From the NCBI RefSeq assembly GCF_900099835.1, contig NZ_FNKP01000002.1, forward strand, positions 372,001-436,000: 64,000 bases of DNA, written 5' to 3'. This document shows, piece after piece, positions 55,601 through 63,900 of the stretch; position 1 is the stretch's first letter; each line of letters begins with the position of its first letter. The notes below the pieces were generated by a model that made no database searches, was not told where the DNA came from, and saw only the letters and a list, made by a program, of their open reading frames with translations. The DNA is from Paraburkholderia fungorum (lineage in GTDB: Bacteria > Pseudomonadota > Gammaproteobacteria > Burkholderiales > Burkholderiaceae). The position numbers and the translations under genes are program-made.

Positions 55601-57935
55601 GCAGGTCGGCCTGCATCAATGCATTGAATGCGGACGGCGTCTGATTGAGCACGGTGACGCGTTGCTCGCGCAGCAGACGTTGCAGCGCTGCGGGTTCACG
55701 CGCCGTCCAGTACGGCACGACGACCAGACGGCCGCCATGCACCAGCGCGCCGAACAGTTCCCATACGGAGAAATCGAATGCGTGCGAGTGGAACAGGGTC
55801 CACACATCGTTGCAACCGAAGTTGAATTGCGACGCGGTGCTGTCGAATAGACGCGCGAGATTTGCATGCGTGACGCCGACGCCTTTCGGCTTGCCGGTCG
55901 AGCCGGAGGTGTAGATCACGTACGCGAGTTGCTCGGGGTGCAACTGCGTTTGCAATGGCGATGTGTCCCGCGAATCGTCGCTGCCGGGCGTTTGCAGATT
56001 GGACGCATCGATTAACGTGACGTTGTGCGCGGCCGCCCACTCGCCGAGCGTCGCGACGCCATCGGCATCGGCGACGATGCAGCGCACGCTCGAATCGAGC
56101 AGTGTGTCTTGCAGACGTTCCAGCGGATATCGCGGATCGAGCGGCACATACGCAGCACCCGCTTTCAGAATGCCGAGCGCGCCCGCGACGAGCGCGAGCG
56201 AGCGTCCCGTGCACAGACCGATGCGCGTATCAGTCATTGCCGATGCGCCGGATTGCGCGGCGAGTCGGCGCGCGATGCGGTTCGACCAGTCGTCGAGTTC
56301 GCGATAACTCAGCGCGCCTGTTTCGCCGGTGACCGCTTGCGCGTCGGGACGCGCGCGAACGTGATCGGTGATTCGGCTCAATACGTCGCGCGGGGCTTCC
56401 GGTTTTTGCTGCGCGACTGGAGCCGGTGCATCATCGCTCAGCGAGAGATCGGCAATGCAGCGTGACGTATCGCGTGAAAGCTGTTCGAGCAATTGCAGAT
56501 AGTGTGCGGTGAGCCGCCCGATGGTCGATGCGTCGAATCGGCCGGACGCGTAGACGACGTTCAATCGCGCGCCACGATCGTGTTCGACCAGATTGAACGA
56601 CAGATCGAATTGCGCCGCGCCGGAATCGATTTCGCGCGTCGTGACGCTCAGGCCGGGCAGCGACAACAACGCTGCGCGATCGCTGCGCTGCATGCTGAAC
56701 ATCGCGTGAAACAGCGGGGTGTCGTCGTTGCGCGAAGCTTGCAGCGCCTGTACCAGACGCGCGAATGGCACCGCGCGATGTGCCTGCGCGTCGAGCAGGG
56801 TCTGACGGGTCTGCGCGAGCAGCGTGTCGAACGGGAGATTGCCGCTCAATTGCTGGCGTACGACCAGCGTGTTGACGAAATAGCCGATCAGGTTCTCGGT
56901 TTCGACGCCGTCACGTCCGCTCGACGGCACACCGATCCGCAAATCCGTTTCGCTGCTATAGCGATACAGCAGCGCGCCGAATGCCGCGAGTAGCGTCATG
57001 AAAAGCGTTGCACCTTGCGCGCGCGCCTGCGTCTGCAGATTGGTCAGTAAAGACGTGTCGATTTCACGCGTGATGCGGCCACCCGCAGCATCCGGGCGAT
57101 GCGCGCGGGGGCGGTCGAACGGCAGCGGCGACGGCGGCGTGTGCGTGCCGAGTTGCGCGCGCCAATAGTCGATGTGTGTTTGCAGCGCGGTGTCGTCGAG
57201 CCATTCGCGCTGCCATGTCGCGCAATCGCGGAATTGCAGCGCGTCGGGCGCGGGGTCGTGCGTGAGGGTGCCGTTCGACGCGTTCTGATAAGCCTGCGCG
57301 AGCGCACGGATCAGCACCGTCATCGACTGACCGTCGGTGATGATGTGATGCAGCGTCAGCTGCAACACATGCCGCGACGCGCCGATGCGGAACAGGTCGG
57401 TACGCATCGGCGGACCTGCTTCAAGATCGAACGGCTCGGCGACGGCACGGCGAAGCGCGGCATCGAGCGCACTGCTTTCCACTTGACCTTGCGCGTCACG
57501 CAAATCGTGCACGCGACACTGCGGCCACGGTGTGCCGTCGATGGTCTGCCTCGGCTCGCCGTCCGCGCGCTGGACAAAACGCGTCATGAGACTTTGATGC
57601 TGCCGCGCGACGTGACGCAACGCGAGATCGAGCGCGGCGATGTCGAGTTCGCCGTCGAGTTCGATTGCGCCCGGCATGTGATACGCCGGGTTGTCCGGTT
57701 GCAGCTTCCACAGGAACCACAGCTGTTCCTGTTCGAACGACAGCGGCGCGGTGTTTTCCGCTGCTGCAATCGGCACGACCGGCAACGTCGCCGGATCGAT
57801 CGATTGGGCGGCCACACGTTGCCGGAATTCCGCGCGCCGCTCGGGCGGCAGCGCTGCGTAACGGCGCGAGAGGGCGAGCATCTGCGGATTCGGTTGAGTC
57901 ATAACGTCAGGGTCGGAATCGGGTCGGTTGGCCAT
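46647..57935 (-). CDS. NRPS, three modules: C-A(Thr)-PCP-C-A(Gly)-PCP-E-C-A(X)-PCP
   Basis: 3762 aa from ATG 57935, four bases after the upstream NRPS stop; ATG 57902 is an alternative. Module 1: C (HHIITDGQS near 196), A code DFWNVGMVHK, matching Thr, and PCP (GGHSL near 1078). Module 2: C (HHIIGDGES near 1280), A code DILQLGLIYK, one residue from the Gly code, PCP (GGDSI near 2143), E (HHLAVDGVSWR near 2324). Module 3: C of the D-accepting form (HHALLDGWS near 2828, YPATPLQQGLLFHS), A code DVHRTGLVAK, unassigned, PCP (GGHSL near 3695). Codes were read by hand against GrsA. It is fully collinear with its neighbours. The E behind a Gly domain is odd; see the findings. Confidence 0.93.
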   Translation of the reverse strand: MANRPDSDPDVMTQPNPQMLALSRRYAALPPERRAEFRQRVAAQSIDPATLPVVPIAAAENTAPLSFEQEQLWFLWKLQPDNPAYHMPGAIELDGELDIAALDLALRHVARQHQSLMTRFVQRADGEPRQTIDGTPWPQCRVHDLRDAQGQVESSALDAALRRAVAEPFDLEAGPPMRTDLFRIGASRHVLQLTLHHIITDGQSMTVLIRALAQAYQNASNGTLTHDPAPDALQFRDCATWQREWLDDTALQTHIDYWRAQLGTHTPPSPLPFDRPRAHRPDAAGGRITREIDTSLLTNLQTQARAQGATLFMTLLAAFGALLYRYSSETDLRIGVPSSGRDGVETENLIGYFVNTLVVRQQLSGNLPFDTLLAQTRQTLLDAQAHRAVPFARLVQALQASRNDDTPLFHAMFSMQRSDRAALLSLPGLSVTTREIDSGAAQFDLSFNLVEHDRGARLNVVYASGRFDASTIGRLTAHYLQLLEQLSRDTSRCIADLSLSDDAPAPVAQQKPEAPRDVLSRITDHVRARPDAQAVTGETGALSYRELDDWSNRIARRLAAQSGASAMTDTRIGLCTGRSLALVAGALGILKAGAAYVPLDPRYPLERLQDTLLDSSVRCIVADADGVATLGEWAAAHNVTLIDASNLQTPGSDDSRDTSPLQTQLHPEQLAYVIYTSGSTGKPKGVGVTHANLARLFDSTASQFNFGCNDVWTLFHSHAFDFSVWELFGALVHGGRLVVVPYWTAREPAALQRLLREQRVTVLNQTPSAFNALMQADLHAHEPFGDVRVVVFGGERLEPAALAAWHRTRGDDAPALVNMYGITETTVHVTRRVLHDDDIHGAANALSSPIGSALDDLQLHLLDADLNPVPRGAKGELYVGGAGLARGYLNRPSLTAERFIPDPFGQPGARLYRSGDIARRLAGGDLAYQGRNDAQVKLRGFRIEPGEVRAALLKHPEIASAEVIAREHPQRGTQLIAYLVARHDPATLAQSARDYAAAHLPAHLVPSAFVVLDALPLTINGKLDRHALPAPDDEAFATERNENAAPLSAVGHKLGELWREVLGVAHVDSNDDFFARGGHSLLAVRLAARIEQSFGVQLPLRVFFDHPRLGALAAQLETAGTIAQEQTPAQTPRAPLERRPAEQNRVPLSHAQERLWFLWQYDPQDTAYNITCAVNLHGALDVAALRSAFDALSLRHEALRTSFGEEDGVGYQQIHAEPRCVWSARDLRTCTPETRENEVMSLLRAAASLPFDLTRDPLLRVTLIQSDDDQYVLHLTLHHIIGDGESVDLLIGELVALYRTAHAHGDITCVLPELRVQYGDYARWQRLHADDAVLDKQLAYWRGLLGETDPVLELPLKQPRAAQRRRKLGRTVRTLDAARIRALRQVADGQQASLFIVMLAAFDVLLQRYSGQNEIRVGVPVTGRTQIETGAMIGCFVNTLVMSADLGAADTFAALIDHVRQRALDAHAHADLPFARLVEALQPNRERNTTPLFQVMINYQQAAEASTHTLPGLLIEPLAQQADAVQFDLKLDIAGAADHARLHFDFADDIFAASTIERMADHFVEILDWLVAGPDLALRSLTLSAPKREAVPLGGYAFVPVVQRIAETASSRPDAIAVRGEGISLTYRELMAWASAIAERLAHDGVEPDSCVAVCVARGPSLLAAMLGVWMAGAAYLPVDPAYPADRIAAMLDDAEVLHVLADTHSSEHAFAARNVVDVRALHAGLAAGTYESNGRTEFHAPPALATIHPDQLAYVIYTSGSTGKPKGVGVTHGALDRLVASIELSPGLRDDDLWLSESAPVFDISLLEFCLPLVRGVPLEMVSSQTARDGFALAARLEASQATVFQATPSGWRMLLEAGWRDDLSVAHRPLLGLSGGEPLHPDLAAALIARGVSLWNLYGPTETTIYSSGAQVFADQPITHGDPLPETVLRVIDQHGIAVPDGGLGELCIGGSNLARGYLRRPGLTAERFVPDPDGAPGARLYRTGDLCRLNNEGRPQPLGRLDQQIKLRGFRIEPGEIEAALCACEGVKNAAVAIKGEGSRQRLIGYVTGTAQGATLRTQLSRTLPAHMLPSTIVTLDALPLTPSGKLDRRALPEPAWENDDNSQAIAPRSPREAALLDIWQTVLGHPVHSVDVNFFEAGGDSILSLQLISRVRSAGWHLTPKQVFEHPTIAQQAQLMTARSDESNRAVERHDALPLTPIQAAFFARRPDGESHWNQSVLLDAAEPLDLARLADALNGLVRRHDALRLRFTRGENGWQQQVAPRENATLLRHIALDSVDWDNALAREGAAIQQSLDIEHGPLVRAGYFEAGPRRRLLIAIHHLAVDGVSWRVLLDDLRSLYAGQPLSAPTAPWSAWVAAQASAASPDIAELDYWHRTLSVGQPALPAELMHGHRGYVDSTADRSLAASRTISVELDAAATRDLLQNTSHAYRTRADDLLLAALAHTLGAASPGDTAPMLIDIEGHGRSTPIDTIDPSQTVGWFTVQYPFALPRAPASTATFATTLIAVKEALRRVPEQGFNFGRLRDERTSVANGNNEAKHPQLAAWPGAQLRFNYLGQFDQALADTHTANPADNAPRLRFSHEFAGAPLAGGDTMEHLLDITALVVDGVLDLHWRFSPDVLNHTAVQHLAAQTVQALRELIAHCVDASSGATAADFPLARIDQNTLDAMRLPLHDIDDIYPATPLQQGLLFHSLLTAGAGMYLNQLRLTLDGTLDPRALQAAWQDMLDLHPVLRTHFELGQESGPLQVVHRQAVLPFAVHDWRNVDAKPDANQDANDNYETRLAQWLANDLRTDFDPSRAPLMRVALFARPDGAHDLVWTSHHALLDGWSSAQLLNALTGSYRSRVRDDASPATSTPTVAYRDYVRWLAHDDATRNHADWWRELSAEADEAALLTPSLGRPLQSEPGSHDWATRLPDALHANLQQAAQRAQVTLNTLMQGAWAILIARYGGRRRAAFGVTVSGRPADLPGVERMMGLFINSVPLWVDTRADAPTAAWLRELHTLNHAMREHEHTPITRIQQWTGRSGDNLFDTLFVFENYPLDRALDASDNDLTIRALRSADRTHYPLTLAVLPRERLDLQWAWDGERVGRASVERLAADYERVLTQLASAVLDVGRDTNDAARVARIGDIALSSDTFDTQPQRVYDFDPVMPRFNARAATQPDAIALACRGLTLSYRELDDWSARIGRQLDRAGLHGDQRVGVCVTRGVGLPAALFGIWKAGGAYVPLDPAYPRERLSGMLDDAGVRHVVADAACIEQLGSLFDGREVICIDSAACLGDDAGNPLPAPGWHRPVAPDQLAYVIYTSGSTGKPKGVALSHRALSLHLADFQSVYAIDAGDVVLQSSTINFDVALHELLPALLQGGRVEMRGPDAWDLDSLNATLVDAGVTFARIPTSLWQQWQRAAPPAAQLRALRQITVGGEALAGDTLARWLAGPLAAIRVDNLYGPTETAVAALYHRTSASDTSHVIVPIGRPYPGRGVALLDEDGLRVPQGGLGELCISGDCLARGYLGRPGLTAAQFVPDPDGTPGARLYRTGDLCRIGADGTVQFLGRIDQQIKLRGQRIEPGEIEAALRSCAGVTQALVALHGEGEHQRLIAYLVGEFDTATLQQTLSTRLPDAWMPGAFVRLDRLPLMPNGKLDRRALPPPEPLTDAPAVAPRDPVEQTIADIWQDALGVPQVFVHDNFYALGGHSLLAVQIAARLTRALQRPVPLATVLAQATVAKLADYLRESAEGGAQTQATQAAQRDTMKQLLAELD
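51503..53203. repeat. Adenylation-domain repeat, copy in the middle NRPS
   Basis: About 1.70 kb, from the PCP GGDSI to the C-A linker LSAPKR. It matches 58128-59828 at a constant offset of 6625, so without indels. The stretch about 52480-52946 is almost base-identical in both copies. Lower identity starts right outside both ends. Confidence 0.9.
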
Positions 57936-57939
57936 GGCT

Positions 57940-60900
57940 TTATTCAAGGTCCGCCAGCAACTGGCTTAGGGTGGCGGCGTCGGCCTGCATCGCGTCGACG
58001 CGTGCGGTTTCGGCGTCGAGGTAATCGGCGAGCGTGCGGATCGTCGGATGCTGGAACAGCGCGGCGAGCGGCACGTTGCGCGGGACCATCTGGTTGATGC
58101 GCGCGGCCACGCGCACGCCGCTGATCGAATCGCCGCCCGCTTCGAAGAAATTAACGTCGACGCTGTGGACAGGGTGGCCGAGGACGGTTTGCCAGATGTC
58201 CAGCAACGCGGCTTCGCGTGGCGAGCGCGGGGCGACTGCCTGCGAGTTGTCGTCGTTTTCCCATGCCGGTTCGGGAAGCGCGCGGCGGTCGAGCTTGCCG
58301 CTGGGTGTCAGCGGTAATGCATCGAGCGTGACGATGGTCGACGGCAGCATGTGAGCGGGCAGCGTGCGCGACAGTTGCGCGCGCAGCGTAGCGCCTTGTG
58401 CCGTGCCGGTCACGTAGCCGATCAGACGCTGACGTGAACCTTCGCCCTTGATGGCGACGGCGGCGTTCTTCACGCCTTCGCACGCGCAAAGGGCGGCTTC
58501 GATCTCGCCCGGCTCGATGCGGAAGCCGCGCAGTTTGATCTGCTGGTCGAGTCGGCCGAGCGGTTGCGGACGGCCGTTTTCATCGAGCCTGCAAAGGTCG
58601 CCCGTGCGGTACAGACGCGCCCCCGGCGCGCCATCGGGATCGGGCACGAAGCGCTCAGCGGTCAAACCCGGCCGACGCAGATACCCACGCGCCAGATTGC
58701 TGCCGCCGATACACAGTTCACCGAGGCCGCCATCAGGCACAGCAAGGCCGTGCTGGTCGATCACGCGCAACACGGTTTCGGGAAGCGGATCGCCGTGCGT
58801 AATCGGCTGATCGGCAAACACCTGTGCGCCCGACGAATAGATCGTGGTTTCGGTCGGGCCATACAGGTTCCACAACGACACGCCCCGCGCGATCAGCGCG
58901 GCGGCGAGGTCGGGATGCAACGGCTCACCCCCACTCAACCCCAGCAACGGACGATGCACCGCAGACCGATCATCGCGCCAGCCCGCCTCGAGCAGCATGC
59001 GCCAGCCGCTGGGCGTGGCCTGGAACACGGTGGCCTGACTGGCTTCGAGCCGCGCGGCCAGTGCGAAACCGTCGCGCGCGGTCTGCGAGGAGACCATTTC
59101 AAGCGGCACGCCGCGCACTAGCGGCAGACAGAATTCGAGCAGCGAGATATCGAAGACAGGCGCGGATTCGCTGAGCCAGAGGTCGTCGTCGCGCAGGCCG
59201 GGGCTTAGCTCGATGCTGGCAACGAGGCGGTCGAGTGCGCCATGCGTAACGCCGACGCCTTTGGGCTTGCCCGTCGAGCCGGATGTGTAGATGACGTAGG
59301 CAAGCTGATCCGGGTGAATGGTGGCAAGCGCGGGCGGCGCGTGGAATTCCGTCCGACCGTTGCTCTCATACGTCCCTGCCGCCAGTCCGGCGTGCAACGC
59401 GCGAACATCGACCACATTGCGCGCAGCGAATGCATGTTCTGAAGAGTGTGTATCGGCAAGCACATGCAGCACTTCGGCATCGTCGAGCATGGCGGCGATA
59501 CGGTCAGCCGGATAAGCGGGATCGACGGGCAGATAAGCGGCACCGGCCATCCACACGCCGAGCATCGCCGCGAGGAGCGAAGGTCCGCGCGCGATGCACA
59601 CGGCGACGCAGCTATCGGGTTCAACGCCATCGCGCGCGAGACGTTCGGCGATTGCCGACGCCCACGTCATCAGTTCGCGATAAGTCAGCGAGATACCCTC
59701 GCCACGAACCGCAATCACATCCGGCCTCGAAGAGGCCATCTCCGCAACGCGCTGCACCACCGGCACAAACGCATGCCCGTCAAGCGGCACCGCATCACGC
59801 TTCGGCGCACTCAACGTCAAACTCCGCAACTCACGCGACTCACCGTCAGCGCATTGCACCAACTGCTCAAGCAACTCGACATACCCGCGCGACAGCAACT
59901 CGACCTCCGGGCGATCGAGCCGCAACCCGTCCCATTCCCATTCGAGCGTGAGCGTCGGTTGCGGCACCACCATCAACGTCAGTGGATAGTGCGTGCGGCC
60001 CACCGACTGCACCGCGCTGACCCGCAAGCCGCCGCTTCCGTCACGCTCACCGGAGACAGAAAGCGCATCCAGCGCGGCATCGAGCGGGTAGTTCTCGAAC
60101 ACGAACAGGCTGTCGAACAGCGCGTCGCCGCTGCGTCCCACCCAGCGTTGCAAGTGCGCAAGCGGCGTGTGTTCATGACGACGCATCTCCGCCGACTGCG
60201 CCTGCATCCGCCGCAGCCAGCCGCCCACATCTTCGGCGCCTGGCAGCGTCGCCCAGACCGGCAAGCTGTTGATGAACAGCCCGAGCATCTCGTCCGCACC
60301 ATCGAGCGATTCGGGACGGCCGGACACGGTCGTGCCGAACGCCACCTGTTCGCGATTGCCGAGCCGCGCGAGCAGCAACGCCCACGCGCTCTGCATCAGC
60401 GTATTGAGCGTGACGCCGAAGCTGCCGGCAGCCGCATGCAGACGCGCGTCGAGCGCGGCGTCCAGCGCGAATTCCGTGCGATAAGCGCCATCGACAGCCA
60501 CGCGCGGTGCGGCAACCGAGGTGGTCAGCAACGCCGGATCGTCACACGCCGCCGCCGCTGCGCACCACCACTCGCGTGCATCGGTTTGTGCCGCGAGCCA
60601 TTCGATGTAGGCGCGATACGGCGTGGCGGAGTGGCGCGCCGTGCGGTCCGAATCGACAGCCCGATACGCGTCGCCCGTTTCCGCCAGCAGGCGCGCGGCG
60701 CTCCATCCATCGAGCAGCGCGTGATGGGTCGTCCAGACCAGGTCGTGCGCGCCATCGGGCCGCGCGAACAGATCGAGTCGCGTCAGCGGCGCGCGAGCCG
60801 GATCGAAGCCGCGCGCGAGGTCGTCGCGCATCCACGTGACAAACCGCGTTTCGTACGCGGCGAGCGTTTCATCGCGTGATTCGTGCACGCCGAAAGGCAA

Positions 60901-63900
60901 CTCGACGTGTCGTTCGACGACCTGCCACGCTGCATCGTCGCGCCATTCGAAACGCGTACGCAAAATGTCGTGCCGTTCGACAGCGTGTTGCCACACCGCG
61001 CGCAAACGTTCGATATCGAGTGTGCCGGTCAACGTCAGTCTGCGCTGCGTAATGTACATGCCGCCATCGCCGCTCTGCTGCGCGATGCTGTGAAACAGCA
61101 GCCCCTGCTGCATCGGCGTTGCCGGATACGCATCGTAAACACGCTGCGGATCGAAACCGAGCGCGGCGAGCGCCTGCGCATCGAGCGGCTGCACGGCGGC
61201 GGTCGCAGATTCGTTGCCATTGCTTTGATTTGCAGCGCCGGTCTGCACGACGGCGCAAAGCGCCCGCACACTAGGCCGCGCAAACAGATCGCGCGACGAA
61301 AACACCAGCCCCGCGCGACGTGCCTGCGCGACGACCTGGAACGCGTTGATCGAATCGCCGCCGGCCGCGAAGAAGTTGTCGTCGATACCGAGCGCCGGTT
61401 GACGCAACACATCGCGCCATACGGCTAGCAGCGCATGTTGCAGCGGGGTTTCTGGCGCGACGCCGCTATCGGCGCACGCAAATTCCCGAGGCTCGGGCAG
61501 CGCGGCGCGGTCGATCTTGCCATTGCGCGTCAGCGGCAATACATCGAGTATTTCAATCGATGCGGGCACGAGCGCAGCGGGCAGGCGTGCGGCGAGCGCA
61601 TCGCGCAATTGCGTTGCATCGAGATCTTGCCCTACGACATAACCGAGCAGACGCACCCGCTGATGCTTGTCCGCACGGCCAATCACCACCGCATCCCGCA
61701 CGCCGGGCAGCGCGCGCAATTGCGTTGCCACTTCGGCGGGCTCGACGCGATAGCCGCGGATTTTTAACTGATCGTCGACGCGTCCGAGGAATTCGAGTTG
61801 ACCGTCGTCGCGCCTCCGCGCCTGGTCGCCGGTGCGATAAACGCGCGCGCCCGCGACAAACGGATCGGGCGCGAAGCGATCGGCGGTGAGCATCGCTCGC
61901 CCCCGATAGCCGCGCGCCAGCGCGACGCCGCCGACGTGAAGCTCTCCGCGCGCGCCATCCAGCGCCGGATGACCGTCCGGGTCGAGCAGATAAACGCGCG
62001 CGTGATCGAGCGCATGGCCGAGCGGCAGACGCCCTGAGGCATCGCGCTCCGAGGTCATCACGCCGACCGTCGATTCGGTCGGTCCGTAGTGGCCGATGAT
62101 TGCGCAACCGGCATGCAACTGGCCGACGCGTTCGAGCAGCGCAACAGCGCTTGTTTCGCCGCCGAGTAGCAACGCCTTGCGTGGAATCACCGAAGCGGGG
62201 TCTGCGGCGTTGAGCAAACCTTCGAGGTGGCTCGGCGCGATTTTCAGCAGATCGGCGGGATTCGCGCGGCACCAGTCGGCGTAGCGGTCGGCGTCGAACG
62301 CGCGTTGTTCGTCGATTAGCTGCAGGGTCCAGCCCGAATACAGCGCGGCCATCAGCGTCGAGTGGCCGAGATCGGCGGCCGGTGTCGACAGATAGACGGC
62401 GCTGCGGATGCCGCCGGGCAAACGCGCGAGCAACGCCTCGGTGTAAGCGGCGAGCGAGCGATGCGAGACGAGCACGCCTTTGGGCGTGCCGGTCGAACCG
62501 GACGTGTAGATCAGGTACGCGGCGAGGTCGGCGTGCGCGGTGGCCGACACGTCGTGTCCGGCGGATGCAGACGCGGTTTCCCACATGTCCGACGGCTCGA
62601 CCAGTGCAATATCGTCGGGACGCCATGCGTGATCGGCTTTGTTATCTGCGATTACACACTGTGCCTGGGCATCGCGAATCTGCCAGTGCAGGCGTTCGGC
62701 GGGTGCCAACGGATCGAGCGGCAAATAGACACCGCCCGCGCGCCAGATCGCGAGCATTGCCACGATCAGGTCCGCGCGACGTGGCAGCACGACAGCCACC
62801 ACGGTTTCGATCCGCACGCCCGACGCGACCAAACGAGCGGCCAATGAGCCGGATCGCTGCCACAGCGTCGCCCAATCGAGTGTGCCGCTTTCGTCGTGCA
62901 ACGCAATTGCCGTTGGCTGGCTGCGTGCGTGTTGCGCAATGCGAGCTAGCATGCCGCCGTTCCATGCCGACGGCGCGAACCCGTCGTTGTCGAATGACAT
63001 GGCAGGATGCGCTTCGCCGCGCACATGAAGCACACCCAGCGCGCGTTCTGGATCGACAATGAACTCGCCGAGCGTCTGCTGCAATTGCGCGAGCAGACGC
63101 TGCACGGTTGTGCTGTCGAAGCGAGCCGATTGCGCGGCGAGCGTCAGGATCAACTCGTCGCCCGGCACCGCGATCAGGCTCAACGGGAAGTGATTGCGGC
63201 CGTCATGCGAGTGTCCTTCGATACCGGTCGCAAGTCGCTCGATCGCGAGACCCTGCACCAATGGTGCACGCAACGCGGCATCGAGCGGATAGTTTTCGAA
63301 CACGAAAATGCTGTCGAATAGCGGCTCGTTCGCGGCACCCGTGATCTCGCGTTGCAATTGCGCAAGCGGCGTCTGCGCGAGTTCCTGTAACGCGAGATTG
63401 CGCGTTTGCAGCGCATTGAGCCATGTGCGAACGCTTGCCGAAGGCGGCAACTGGACCGTCAAAGGCAGCGTGTTGATGAACAGGCCCACGGTCTCGCCGG
63501 CATTCGGCCAGCCGTCGCCGCGTCCCGATACGGTGACGCCGAACGATACGTCACGCCGGTTCGCGTGACGCGACAGCAGCCACGCCCACGCGCCCTGAAG
63601 CAGCGTGTTCAACGTGACGCCGCAAGCGCGGGCGAAGCGGTCGGCTTGCGCGGTCAGCGCGCGGGGCAGACGTACCGTGTGTTCAATCTGTTCGCTGGTT
63701 TGTGCGTGTTCTGGCAAGGCCGAAGTTGCATGTTCAGCAGCCGCCAGCGGCAACGGTGTACGCGACCAGTCGGTGAGTAAGTCGCGCCATTTCTGCGCCG
63801 TGTCGTCGTTGTTTGCGGCACCGCTTTTCTGTTCGAGCCAACGTACGTAGTGGGCAAATGCCGGTGCGGGGGGCGCCGTAACGTCGATCTCCGCCGTGGT

